Assembly: GCA_028868305.1 (NCBI GenBank)
Contig: JAGWUS010000009.1
Location: 1 to 64,000 of the forward strand
Length of the DNA stretch: 64,000 nucleotides
Direction: 5' to 3'
From: Burkholderiales bacterium
GTDB taxonomy: Bacteria > Pseudomonadota > Gammaproteobacteria > Burkholderiales > Burkholderiaceae_C
Part shown: one piece after another, positions 41,807-50,147 of the stretch
Position numbering within the stretch: the first letter of the stretch is position 1
How the letters are laid out: every line of letters starts with the position of its first letter
Notes under the pieces: model-generated
What the model was told of the DNA's origin: nothing
Databases searched by the model: none
What the model saw: only the letters and a program-made list of their open reading frames with translations
Position numbers and translations under genes: made by a program

Positions 41807-42345
41807 GACGCGCGCCTGGTGAATGACAGGGTGACTTCCCCCAGTCGCACGCCAAACTTGGTCATCGTTGCCTTGTTGAGCATGACTGCATCGGTCATCA
41901 GGTACATCCAGTCATCGAACTGCACCTCAACCACCCTGCTGTCTACCGGCAGACTCAGTGTGTAATTCCAGTGGAACGCGTTGCCACGGGTTTGTCCCTG
42001 TGCAATGCCGATCACATCGTCTGCGGTGCCGGTGTAGCGTCCATCCGCGAGTTTCTTGAGGCGCCAGATGCGTTTCTGCTTTGTGCCATCCGAATAGGTG
42101 AAGTCTTCATCAAGAACCCCCTCGTTACCTTGCCAACTGCAGCGCATCACCACAGTGAAACGTTTGACCACCGTACCCGAGCGGTCGGTGAACACACCGT
42201 AAGCGTCCAGTATTCCGCTGAAATACCGCTGCAGGTCCAGTACCGGTCTTTCGCTGGCGTAGGTGTCGATCTGTTGTGAAGCACAACCCGCGAGCCAGGG
42301 TATCACCGCGGCAGTGGCAGAGTTCAGGAGCAAGCGTCGTTTCAT
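41803..42345 (-). CDS. DUF3833 lipoprotein
   Basis: 180 residues. A signal peptide with lipobox LAGC places the protein on a membrane after lipidation at about C21. The mature part, with LDLQRYFSGILDAYGVF, DEDFTYSDGTKQKRIW and FDDWMYLM, matches the DUF3833 family of unknown function. ATG 42345 overlaps the MFS gene stop as ATGA; the longer frame upstream is inside the MFS gene and is discarded. It belongs to the lipid-modification operon. Confidence 0.88.
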   Translation of the reverse strand: MKRRLLLNSATAAVIPWLAGCASQQIDTYASERPVLDLQRYFSGILDAYGVFTDRSGTVVKRFTVVMRCSWQGNEGVLDEDFTYSDGTKQKRIWRLKKLADGRYTGTADDVIGIAQGQTRGNAFHWNYTLSLPVDSRVVEVQFDDWMYLMTDAVMLNKATMTKFGVRLGEVTLSFTRRAS

Positions 42346-43634
42346 GGGGTCTTTCGAAGAATCAGGAGATAGAGCAGCGCAGCTGCCAGCAATTTGAGGG
42401 CGCAGGGCAACAGGCAGTAAGCCCAAGTCAGGGTTTGCAGGGCCTGCGGGTCGCGCGCGCCCGGCATATAGCCCAGCAGGCTCAGTGCGGGTAGTGCGAT
42501 ACCTGCAGCCAGGGCCAGGTTGAGCTTGGTGGCAAAGTTCCACCAGCCAAAATAGGCACCTTCGGACTGCCCCCGGTCTCCGTTGTCGGCAATGGTTCCG
42601 GCCAGCAGGGCGCCGGGCAGGGCAAGGTCGGTGCCCAGGGCCACACCAGAGAGTGCGCACACCACGACGAACGCACCAATGTCGCCTACACCAAGTTGGG
42701 CTGCGAATATGAAAATGCCAACCGACAGCAGCATGCCCAGTCCCCAGGTGCGGGCCAGCCCCAGCCGCTTGACCACCAGCAGCCACATCGGCAGTGCCAG
42801 CGCGGCACACACAAAATAGCCGCCCAGGAAAACAGGCTCCATGGAGGTAGGTGCCTGCAGGCGGTCCTGCACAAAAAACAGGATCAGCGTGGCAGGCACT
42901 GCGCTGGCAATACCGTTGACCACAAAGACTGCCAACAGTGCACGAAAGGCGGGGCGCGAAAACGGCAGCCAGATGGAGGGTGTGGCATAGCTCTCGAAGC
43001 CGGCCTCCAGCGGGACCATTGAGGGACTGCGCGCAATGGTCCAGGCACCCAAGCCAGCAGCAAGTGCTACAAAAAACAGAGCGGTTGCTGCAGGAAGACC
43101 AAGGGCTGTCGGCGCGATTGAAGCCAAAACAACACCTAACAACCCCAAACCCTCGCGCCAGGCCACAATCTGGCTGCGTTGCATTTCATCGCCTCCCAGG
43201 CGGGCGCCCCAAGCCTGGTGCAGGATGCTCAACGCACTGTACGCAATGTAGGTGAGCAGCAGGCTGCCCAAGGCCCATGCTGCCAGCGCATAGGTGTTGC
43301 GTACCAGCGGGAAGAACAGCAGGCCAAAGCCCAGCCCGAGTGCCACGCTGGCAGCAGCTGCCCACCGCAGAACGGACCGGGTTGTGTGTCGGTACAGCCG
43401 ATCGCTCCAGCGCCCAAGCAGAGGGTCGATGAAGGCATCCAGCATGCGCGCGCCCAGCAGGATTGCTCCCAGTGTGGCCAGCGGCACGCCAAACTCACGC
43501 GCATAGTAATTGGGCAGTAGCACATACAACGGTAGCGCCACAAATGCCAGCGGCAATCCCATCAGCCCATAGCGCCAACCATCACGCCAGGTGAATGACG
43601 CGTGGGCAACCGACGGTATGCTATGTGGAATCAT
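42342..43634 (-). CDS. MFS transporter, GPH/MelB-like
   Basis: 430-residue transporter with about twelve membrane segments. The loop 2-3 region DAFIDPLLGRWSDRLYR is typical of the GPH cation symporter group, as is the symmetrical LALPGALLAGTIAD in the second half. Substrate unknown; within this operon it may move a lipid or lipid precursor across the inner membrane. Nine bases separate it from the upstream chalcone-isomerase-like gene. Confidence 0.88.
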   Translation of the reverse strand: MIPHSIPSVAHASFTWRDGWRYGLMGLPLAFVALPLYVLLPNYYAREFGVPLATLGAILLGARMLDAFIDPLLGRWSDRLYRHTTRSVLRWAAAASVALGLGFGLLFFPLVRNTYALAAWALGSLLLTYIAYSALSILHQAWGARLGGDEMQRSQIVAWREGLGLLGVVLASIAPTALGLPAATALFFVALAAGLGAWTIARSPSMVPLEAGFESYATPSIWLPFSRPAFRALLAVFVVNGIASAVPATLILFFVQDRLQAPTSMEPVFLGGYFVCAALALPMWLLVVKRLGLARTWGLGMLLSVGIFIFAAQLGVGDIGAFVVVCALSGVALGTDLALPGALLAGTIADNGDRGQSEGAYFGWWNFATKLNLALAAGIALPALSLLGYMPGARDPQALQTLTWAYCLLPCALKLLAAALLYLLILRKTP

Positions 43635-43643
43635 GGGCGGATT

Positions 43644-44222
43644 TCAGGACGCCACTCTGCCCAGCAGCTCACTGCGCAAGCGCGGTTCACTGGTTGTTTC
43701 GGACAACCAGATCCCGAAGAACAATCGGCTGAAATCAGTATCCCGGATGGTGGCACGCGCCTGCCCGTTGAACCAGAATTTTGCGCCAGAGGCCGGGGTG
43801 TGCAAACCTGTGATGCGGTCACCCTCGCCCACATCAGGGAACGCGTCCTGCATGGCTGTGAGCCAGTTCTTCTCGGTATCGGCTGCGAGTGCTTCGGCGC
43901 GACGCATTTCCTTGAGCGAACGCTCGGCAATGGCCTTGCCACTCAGCGAGCGCAGATAGGTGAGTTCCAGCGCCAGACCATGTTGGGCATACGTTGCAAC
44001 CTGAAACCCCGGACTGACCCACAGTCGGGCGTCGTACACACTCAAACCAAAATACCGAAAACGGCTGCTGCCGGCGAACTGCGCTCCGGGCAAGGCGTCG
44101 CCAATTTCCTGGGGTATGGAGGCTTGTGCATAAGCGGTGGATTGCAGCTTGTCCAAGGCGATCATTCCCAAAGGTAAAGCACCTGTAGCGAGAACGGTGC
44201 GCCGGTTCAGACGGGTCGGCAT
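43644..44222 (-). CDS. Chalcone-isomerase-like periplasmic protein
   Basis: 192 residues. A twin-arginine-like or Sec signal (MPTRLNRRTVLATGALPLG) is followed by a chalcone-isomerase-like domain: GSSRFRYFGLSVYDARLWV, LELTYLRSLSGKAIAERS and FNGQARATIRD. Bacterial members do not act in flavonoid synthesis; the fold can bind fatty acids, which would suit the CFA synthase gene 2 bases upstream. ATG 44222 is preferred to the upstream in-frame start. Confidence 0.85.
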   Translation of the reverse strand: MPTRLNRRTVLATGALPLGMIALDKLQSTAYAQASIPQEIGDALPGAQFAGSSRFRYFGLSVYDARLWVSPGFQVATYAQHGLALELTYLRSLSGKAIAERSLKEMRRAEALAADTEKNWLTAMQDAFPDVGEGDRITGLHTPASGAKFWFNGQARATIRDTDFSRLFFGIWLSETTSEPRLRSELLGRVAS

Positions 44223-44224
44223 GG

Positions 44225-45457
44225 TCAGGACGCACATTTGCGCAGGGTGTACTGAACCACGTCAATGTTTTTCTCATCGAAGGCGGCTTCGCAATACGAC
44301 AGGTAGAACTCCCAGATACGCATGAAGCGCTCATCAAAGCCCGCGGCATGCACTTCAGCACGGCGTTCCAGGAAGGCATCGCGCCAGCGGCGCAACGTCT
44401 CGGCGTAGTCGTGACCAAAAGCATATTCATCGACCACTTCCAGACCGGCAGCCTGCGCCCGTGCGCGAAATGCACTGGGGCTGGGCAGGCAGCCACCCGG
44501 AAAGATGTACTGCTGGATAAAGTCGGTGGATTGCAGGTAGCGCTCGAATAAGGCGTCATCAATCACAATGCTCTGGACGCATGCATGGCCGCCGGGTTTG
44601 AGAAGTTTGGACACCGCAGCAAAGTAGGTGGACCAGTACTCGCTGCCGACCGCTTCGACCATCTCGATCGAGCAGATGGCATCGAACGGCGCATCGTCGA
44701 TATCGCGATAGTCCTGCAAGCGCAAATCGGCCTGGTGCTCGGCTCCCAGCCGTTGCATGCGTGCATTGGCAAACTCAAGCTGCTCAGTGCTGAGCGTCAC
44801 TCCGGTGATGGTTGCCCCCAATTCGGTGGTCGCCACTTCGGCCAGCGCACCCCAGCCGCAGCCAATTTCCAGCACACGGTCTCCCGGCTTGACCTGGCTT
44901 TGCTGCAGCGCGCGGCGCACCTTGGTCTTTTGCGCCTGCGCCATCGGCTGGGAATAGTCACCCTGGAAGATGGCGGCCGAGTAATTCATGGTCTCGTCCA
45001 GCCAGAGGGTGTAAAACGCATTGCCGAGGTCATAGTGTGCGTGGATGTTTTTGCGGCTGTTGGCGTGGGTGTTGCGATTCAACAAGTGCCGGGCGCGGTA
45101 GAAAAGGCGCCCCAGCCAGCTGCCGTAAATTACGCCTTCCACCTCGGCACGGTTCTTCACAAGCACGCGCAACAGTTCGGTCAGGTTGGGGGTAGTCCAG
45201 TCGCCGGCGATAAAACTTTCGGCAAAGCCAATATCACCGGACTTGAGCGCAGCGGAAAACACATTCCAGCTGTGCAGCTGCAGCGTTGCGTGCGGCGCAG
45301 CATCGCCACCAAACCGCTGCATACTGCCATCGGGCAGTTGTACTGTCAGGCTGCCGTGGCGCAACTTCTGCAATAACTTGAGCACAGTGCGCCCGGCGCT
45401 GGGCGTTCCTTGGGGCAGTGCAAAGGTTTGGACGGTAGTGGTGTTGAGTGTGTTCAT
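44225..45457 (-). CDS. Cyclopropane-fatty-acyl-phospholipid synthase family methyltransferase
   Basis: 410 residues. The SAM-binding motif I is VLEIGCGWGALAEVA, preceded by the NIHAHYDLGNAFYTLWLD signature of CFA synthases, with SIEMVEAVG and QYIFPGGCLPS. It transfers a methylene or methyl group from S-adenosylmethionine to unsaturated acyl chains in membrane phospholipid. In this gene arrangement (FAD protein, DUF1365, CFA-like) the product may be a methylated or furan fatty acid rather than a simple cyclopropane ring; that is inference from context. Confidence 0.92.
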   Translation of the reverse strand: MNTLNTTTVQTFALPQGTPSAGRTVLKLLQKLRHGSLTVQLPDGSMQRFGGDAAPHATLQLHSWNVFSAALKSGDIGFAESFIAGDWTTPNLTELLRVLVKNRAEVEGVIYGSWLGRLFYRARHLLNRNTHANSRKNIHAHYDLGNAFYTLWLDETMNYSAAIFQGDYSQPMAQAQKTKVRRALQQSQVKPGDRVLEIGCGWGALAEVATTELGATITGVTLSTEQLEFANARMQRLGAEHQADLRLQDYRDIDDAPFDAICSIEMVEAVGSEYWSTYFAAVSKLLKPGGHACVQSIVIDDALFERYLQSTDFIQQYIFPGGCLPSPSAFRARAQAAGLEVVDEYAFGHDYAETLRRWRDAFLERRAEVHAAGFDERFMRIWEFYLSYCEAAFDEKNIDVVQYTLRKCAS

Positions 45458-45478
45458 CGTGGGCTCGCTGCTGTGGCG

Positions 45479-46252
45479 TTATCGGGTGGTGAACGAGGTG
45501 GGTGGTGCGGGTTTGCCAAAGAATGGAACCTTCTTGACTAACAGCTTGAGGGCCTGCCAGTGGATGCGGGCGACCACGCCCAGCGTCATGGCCGGATAGC
45601 GCCAGAGGGCGCGGCGCACGCTGCCGGCATTGAGCGCTTCGAGGTGGCCGCTGACGCTGGTTTCGATCAGCGGACCGGTGGCATCGTCATAGTCGATCCG
45701 TGCAACGGTGCGGCTCAGGTCGGGAGTGAGCATGAAGCGAAAGCGGTAGCCGCCTTCTATCGGGCAAAACGGCGAAACATGGAACACTTTAGTGGCGCGC
45801 AGTTCCACGCCAAAACGGGGTGCATCCAGCAGATAGCAATGGCGCTCGCCAAAGGTGTTGTTCACTTCCACCACGATGGCGCGCAGGCTGCCATCCATGC
45901 GGTGGCAGTACCAGAAGCTCACCGGCTTGAAGGTAAATCCCAGCACGCGCGGATAGGTGTGCAGCCACACCTCTCCATCCGCCCCGGCGATGCCCTCGCT
46001 TGCAAGCAGGGCGTCCAGCCAGGCCAGTGCGCCGCCCTGCTCGGGATTGCGGCCGTCGCCGTGGTCTTTGTCAAAAAAACTCAAGGCCGCAAAGCGGTTG
46101 CGCGCCAGGGTGCCTGGGCCAATGCGGTCCAGGGTGCGCATGGGCAGCATCAGGAAGTAGGTGCCATAGACAAAGGCGTTGCGAACGGGTTTGAGCCGGG
46201 TGTGGCGCACTTCCCCGAATCCGAGCAAGGCCTGTACGGGTGCCGGGGTCAT
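45479..46252 (-). CDS. DUF1365 protein
   Basis: 257-residue protein of the DUF1365 family: GEVRHTRLKPVRNAFVYGTY at the start, FTFKPVSFWYCH and VVVEVNNTFGERHCYLL in the middle, KVFHVSPFCPIEGGYRF near residue 180. The family is almost always encoded beside an FAD amine-oxidase-like protein and a CFA-type methyltransferase, as here, and its biochemical role is not settled. ATG 46252 overlaps the FAD gene stop (ATGA). Confidence 0.92.
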   Translation of the reverse strand: MTPAPVQALLGFGEVRHTRLKPVRNAFVYGTYFLMLPMRTLDRIGPGTLARNRFAALSFFDKDHGDGRNPEQGGALAWLDALLASEGIAGADGEVWLHTYPRVLGFTFKPVSFWYCHRMDGSLRAIVVEVNNTFGERHCYLLDAPRFGVELRATKVFHVSPFCPIEGGYRFRFMLTPDLSRTVARIDYDDATGPLIETSVSGHLEALNAGSVRRALWRYPAMTLGVVARIHWQALKLLVKKVPFFGKPAPPTSFTTR

Positions 46253-47544
46253 GCCGTTGCACCTTGCAACAGGAGGGCGATGCGCGCTGCCACATCCAGT
46301 CCGGATTTGAGCCCATCTTCGTGAAATCCATAGCCCGTCCAGGCACCGCAAAAGAAAGTGTGGTGTTGGCCCTGGAGCCGCTCGACCTGGGTCTGCGCGC
46401 GGATGGCGTCTAGGTCAAAAACCGGGTGGGCGTATTCAAAGCTTCCGTGGATGTGCTCGGGCGCAATGTCGCGGACCGGGTTGAGGGAGACCACCACACT
46501 TTGTCGGAACGGAAGGGGTTGCAGCCTGTTAAGCAGGTAGTGCAGGCACACCCGGGTGGCGTCCTGCCGGTCATTGGTACTGCGCTCGTAATTCCACGAA
46601 GCCCAGGCGCGCTTGCTGGTGGGCAGCACTGAGGTGTCAGTGTGCAGCACCGCGCGGTTGGGCTGGTAGCGGATGGCGCCCAGCACGCTGCGCTCGGTGC
46701 GGCTGGGTTCGCTCAGCAAGGCCAGTGACTGGTCGGAATGGCTGGCCATGACGACCTTGTCAAATCGCTCGGTCTGGCCCCGCGATGTGACCAGCACGCC
46801 CTGGGCATCGCGCTCTACCAGGTTGACCGGGGTTTTGAGCCGCTTGTCTGAAATTCTGGACACGATGCGTTCCACATAGTGGCGTGCTCCGCCGGTCACA
46901 GTCCACCACTGGGGGCGGTTGCTGACCTGAATCAGGCCGTGGTTATGGCAGAAGCGGATCATCGTGGCGACAGGAAACTTCAGCATTTGGTCAGTGGGGC
47001 AGCTCCAGATGCAACCCAGCATCGGCAGAAAGTACCAGTCGCGGAACTCGGCGGACAAACGGTGCTCCACCAGAAAATCGCGCAGCGGCTGCATCAGTTC
47101 AGCCTCGGCATTGCGCAGCGCAATGGCGGTGGCCAGTTGATTGAAGCGGACGACGTCGCGCAGCATGCGCAAGAAGCGTGGATTGAGCAGATTGCTGCGC
47201 TGGGAAAAAACGGTGTTGAGCGAAGAGCCGCTCCATTCCAGCGCCTGTTCACCGCGTGCGCCGGGAACCTTCACCGAAAACGACATGTCGGACTTGGCAG
47301 TCTCTACCTTCAGCTCGGCTAGGAGCGCAATCAGGTTCGGGTAGGTTCGCTCGTTGAAGACCAGAAAGCCAGTGTCCACGCCATGGGTGATCGTTCCCTG
47401 AGGGCCGGGCAAAGTGAGATCCACAGTATGGGTGTGGCCACCGAAATAACCGCCTGCCTCAAACAGCGTGATGTCGGCCTTGCCTGCCAGTTTGTGGGCA
47501 ACAGCTAGACCGGAGATGCCGGAACCAATAATTGCGATTTTCAT
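46249..47544 (-). CDS. FAD-dependent amine-oxidase-like oxidoreductase
   Basis: 431 residues. The N-terminal dinucleotide-binding motif is IAIIGSGISGLAVAHKLAG with the acidic ELFEAGGYFGGH second strand (here TLFEAGGYFGGH), and the C-terminal FAD motif is FFCGAWTGYGFHEDGLKSG. It is the first gene of the eight-gene minus-strand operon. Such proteins probably oxidise or desaturate a lipid acyl chain before or after methylation. The upstream gap (47545-47679) is AT-rich and must contain the promoter, although no exact element could be assigned. Confidence 0.92.
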   Translation of the reverse strand: MKIAIIGSGISGLAVAHKLAGKADITLFEAGGYFGGHTHTVDLTLPGPQGTITHGVDTGFLVFNERTYPNLIALLAELKVETAKSDMSFSVKVPGARGEQALEWSGSSLNTVFSQRSNLLNPRFLRMLRDVVRFNQLATAIALRNAEAELMQPLRDFLVEHRLSAEFRDWYFLPMLGCIWSCPTDQMLKFPVATMIRFCHNHGLIQVSNRPQWWTVTGGARHYVERIVSRISDKRLKTPVNLVERDAQGVLVTSRGQTERFDKVVMASHSDQSLALLSEPSRTERSVLGAIRYQPNRAVLHTDTSVLPTSKRAWASWNYERSTNDRQDATRVCLHYLLNRLQPLPFRQSVVVSLNPVRDIAPEHIHGSFEYAHPVFDLDAIRAQTQVERLQGQHHTFFCGAWTGYGFHEDGLKSGLDVAARIALLLQGATA

Positions 47545-47604
47545 AAAATAACGTTTCGGCTATTTTGTGACTGATTAGTATTTTATCGCATCAATAAGTT
47601 TTAT

Positions 47605-47625
47605 AACCTCTTTATCAAGAGGGTT
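47605..47625 (-). terminator. Weak hairpin after the HD-domain gene
   Basis: CCTCTT (47607-47612) and AAGAGG (47617-47622) pair around TATC; on the minus strand TTATAAAA follows. It lies about 55 bases past the 47680 stop and may terminate that transcript before the lipid operon. Confidence 0.4.
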
Positions 47626-47679
47626 AACAGTTCTTCAGGAAAGGCTGTCTGCATAGGGCAGCCAGCAAAGGCGCTGGGT

Positions 47680-48906
47680 TTACCAGGGGCGGTCGGAGGC
47701 CGAGGCTACGGTCAGGGGCAGCATGCGGTCCAGGTTGATCTTGACCTTTACCTCGCGGTGCGGAACGCTGGCCAGAATGCGGTGTTCACGCGCAGCGGAG
47801 TCCCGGATGATAGGTTCGCCGGTGGGCATGCCAGTTCGGTTGACCACGACTGCTACCTTTGGTGTGGAGGTGTTCATCCCGCGTTTGATGACCACTGCAA
47901 TCTCGTCGGTGGCCAGCCGCACGAAGGAACCGGGCTGGTAAATACCCACTGCCTTGATAAGGGCCGCGCCGGCCTCATCGACCTGGTGGTTTTCATCAAA
48001 ATAGCAGGCCTGCATGGCAGCGGCCGGAGAGATGGGCGCACGCGACGCCCGGGGCGCGAGCCGTGCGGCAAACATGTCCGCGCGCTGGACCAGCCGTGCC
48101 AGGCGCTGGGCTGGGTTTTTTTCCCGTAGCGGACCAGGTGCCAGGCGATGGTGGTCCCGCACGGCTTGGATCCAGACCGGATCGCCCACACCCAGGGCCC
48201 GTAGCAACTCACTGGACGCCTGTGCATGGTGATCGATGATGGCCTTTTGCGCAGCAGTGGGAGGCTCCACCTGCAGCGCCAGCCGGTCTTGCAGGTCGGT
48301 CATGCACAGATTCATGGTCAGTGCTGTCTTGCGCAGTGTGGTTTCCACGATGTCGGGCCAGTTCAGCACTTCATGCGACGCCATGGCGCACATGACGCTG
48401 ACAAGCATGGCATGGGTGGCGCTGTACCGCTGCGTTTCTGTAGCAGAAAGGTGAATCAGCGCAAACAGGGTGCCGTCGGGATTGCGCCGAGTCTGTTCGC
48501 TGAGGACCTGGTCGATACGCTCAAGCCGGCTCTGGAAGGACTCCGGGTTGGTGTCGCGCAGCAGGTAGTTGGTCTGCACCTGCAAATCCAGCCAGTCAAT
48601 GCGGCTATCTTCGGCCACGCGTTTTCGGGCGGCGTCGGCCGACATCTTGATGCCGGCGATCTCTCCCAGTGGCTTCTCGCTGCGAACCAGTGTCTGCAAC
48701 TGGTCGACATAGGCGCGATGCAACACCTCCGAGTCGGCCACGTCGATAAAAATGCCTCTGCCACGGCCGGCGATATCTTCCAGATGGGCCCGCGACTCGA
48801 CGACGTACGACTTTTTCGCCAGCAGTACGCCGTCCTGGTCCACCAGAGGGAACGGAAGCGGCTGTCCGATGCGGATGGAGTCAAGACTGACGGGAACGAG
48901 GTTCAT
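47680..48906 (-). CDS. Degenerate HD-GYP-like protein
   Basis: 408 residues. An N-terminal DUF3391-like region (about 1-110, IRIGQPLPFPLVDQDGVLL) precedes an HD-type helical domain (about 170-320). The positions where HD-GYP phosphodiesterases have HDIGK and HHE..GYP read NLCMTDLQDR and RDHHRLAPG, so key metal ligands and the GYP motif are missing. It is therefore more likely a c-di-GMP-related receptor or scaffold than an active phosphodiesterase. The C-terminus has a PilZ-like flavour (VVNRTGMPTGEPIIRD) but is not assignable. ATG 48906 is preferred to 49101. Confidence 0.75.
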   Translation of the reverse strand: MNLVPVSLDSIRIGQPLPFPLVDQDGVLLAKKSYVVESRAHLEDIAGRGRGIFIDVADSEVLHRAYVDQLQTLVRSEKPLGEIAGIKMSADAARKRVAEDSRIDWLDLQVQTNYLLRDTNPESFQSRLERIDQVLSEQTRRNPDGTLFALIHLSATETQRYSATHAMLVSVMCAMASHEVLNWPDIVETTLRKTALTMNLCMTDLQDRLALQVEPPTAAQKAIIDHHAQASSELLRALGVGDPVWIQAVRDHHRLAPGPLREKNPAQRLARLVQRADMFAARLAPRASRAPISPAAAMQACYFDENHQVDEAGAALIKAVGIYQPGSFVRLATDEIAVVIKRGMNTSTPKVAVVVNRTGMPTGEPIIRDSAAREHRILASVPHREVKVKINLDRMLPLTVASASDRPW

Positions 48907-48988
48907 ACAGCGACAAATTATGCATGGGGCGCCAAGCCCTGAAAGCCGGAAATGAGGGGCAAGCACCCGGCAGACCCGCCCTGATAGC

Positions 48989-49492
48989 ATGGCGGCCATG
49001 CAAGCCCATGACACCCCACCCGCCTTTCTCGCCAAGATTTGCCAGCGCACGGAGTTGCCGCAAGCGCTGCAACGTCTGCCCCGCCCCTGGGTGTTCACCA
49101 ATGGTGTTTTTGATGTGTTGCATCGGGGTCACGTGATGTACCTGGCACAGGCGCGCGCTTTGGGTGGAAGCCTGATCGTGGCTCTCAATACCGACGCTTC
49201 CGTGCGCCGGCTGGGCAAGGGCGACGACCGGCCATTGAACCAGGATATGGATCGTGCGATCGTCATGGCGGCCCAGGAAGCAGTGAGCCTGGTGACCTGG
49301 TTTGACGAAGACACGCCGGTAGAAATCATTGGCGAGATTCGGCCCGATATCCTCGTTAAGGGCGGTGACTACGACATGTCCAGATTGCCCGAGACCAGGC
49401 TGGTGGAAAGCTGGGGCGGCCATTCGCTGGCCTTGCCGTTTGTGCAGGGTTACTCCACCACCAGGCTGGTGCAGAAGATCCGTGCGGGTTGA
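48989..49492 (+). CDS. rfaE2: D-glycero-beta-D-manno-heptose 1-phosphate adenylyltransferase
   Basis: 167-residue nucleotidyltransferase: FTNGVFDVLHRGHVMYL is the cytidylyltransferase-like HxGH signature (HRGH), with LNTDASVRRLGKG and KGGDYDMS further on. It makes ADP-heptose from heptose 1-phosphate and ATP for lipopolysaccharide core. In E. coli this is the C-terminal half of HldE; here it stands alone, as is common in betaproteobacteria. The start could also be ATG 48998; neither has a good ribosome binding site. Confidence 0.93.
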   Translation: MAAMQAHDTPPAFLAKICQRTELPQALQRLPRPWVFTNGVFDVLHRGHVMYLAQARALGGSLIVALNTDASVRRLGKGDDRPLNQDMDRAIVMAAQEAVSLVTWFDEDTPVEIIGEIRPDILVKGGDYDMSRLPETRLVESWGGHSLALPFVQGYSTTRLVQKIRAG

Positions 49493-49506
49493 TTGGCGCC
49501 GGCTGC

Positions 49507-50061
49507 TCAGTACTTGAAAACCATCACGTCAAGCTTGAGGGCGCGGATTTTCTTTGCCGCGGCATCTGCCTTGGCACGGGTGGGGTACGGCCCGACCCGC
49601 ACCCGGGTGCGTTGCCCGTCTGTGCTGGCGACTACTTCGGTGAACACCGGCAGGCCGGCGCCTTCCAGCTTGCTGTAGGCCTTGCTGGCGTTGCCAGGTA
49701 CCGCATACAGGCCGGCATTGACGTAGAAGCCATGGGCCAGTACCGACGTTGCCGACGCTGCCACAGGCGCCCTGGCCGCAGGTTCAGTCACCGCAGGGGC
49801 TGATGCTGGCGGCAGGGGTGAAAGCGCCACTGGCGCCGTGGGGCTTTGTGCTACGACAACGGGGGCAGATTTCACGTTTTCAATGCAATCCGCGCAGGTG
49901 CTGCTGGTTGCTGCAGGGGCTTGCGCTTTTAGCTCGGCCGGTGCGGTTTCGGCCGGCGCGCTGGGTCCAGCGGGCCAGAGGGAGCAGGCGCTGAGCAGCG
50001 CTGCGCAGGCGAGGAAAGTGACTGCAAACAGGCCGGAGCGCAGGTGGCGGGTGTCTTTCAT
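49507..50061 (-). CDS. SPOR-domain lipoprotein
   Basis: 184 residues. A signal peptide with lipobox LLSACS makes it a likely lipoprotein. A long proline/alanine-rich spacer (about 30-115) leads to a C-terminal SPOR domain (FYVNAGLYAVPGNASKAYSKL, abbreviated here, to RVGPYPTRAKADAAAKKI), which binds denuded peptidoglycan. A CADC pair sits in the spacer. ATG 50061 is preferred to 50124. Cell-envelope or septal role inferred from the domain. Confidence 0.88.
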   Translation of the reverse strand: MKDTRHLRSGLFAVTFLACAALLSACSLWPAGPSAPAETAPAELKAQAPAATSSTCADCIENVKSAPVVVAQSPTAPVALSPLPPASAPAVTEPAARAPVAASATSVLAHGFYVNAGLYAVPGNASKAYSKLEGAGLPVFTEVVASTDGQRTRVRVGPYPTRAKADAAAKKIRALKLDVMVFKY

Positions 50062-50100
50062 GGCCGGGAATTCCTGAAGAAATATGTGCGAAAAATAGCC

Positions 50101-50146
50101 GAAGGCTGCGTCAGAATTGCACAAACAGCTATCAAAAATATAGCAT
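50101..50146 (+). repeat. Dispersed repeat A, copy 6
   Basis: Intergenic copy between the SPOR lipoprotein and glnE: GCGTCAGAATTGCACAAACA followed by the core GCTAT-n8-ATAGC. It lies just beyond the glnE stop on the opposite orientation to that gene. Confidence 0.65.
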
Positions 50147-50147
50147 T

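Noticed and set aside
43644-44222. Flavonoid metabolism from a chalcone-isomerase-like domain
   Set aside because: Bacterial members of this fold lack that role and the operon points to lipids.
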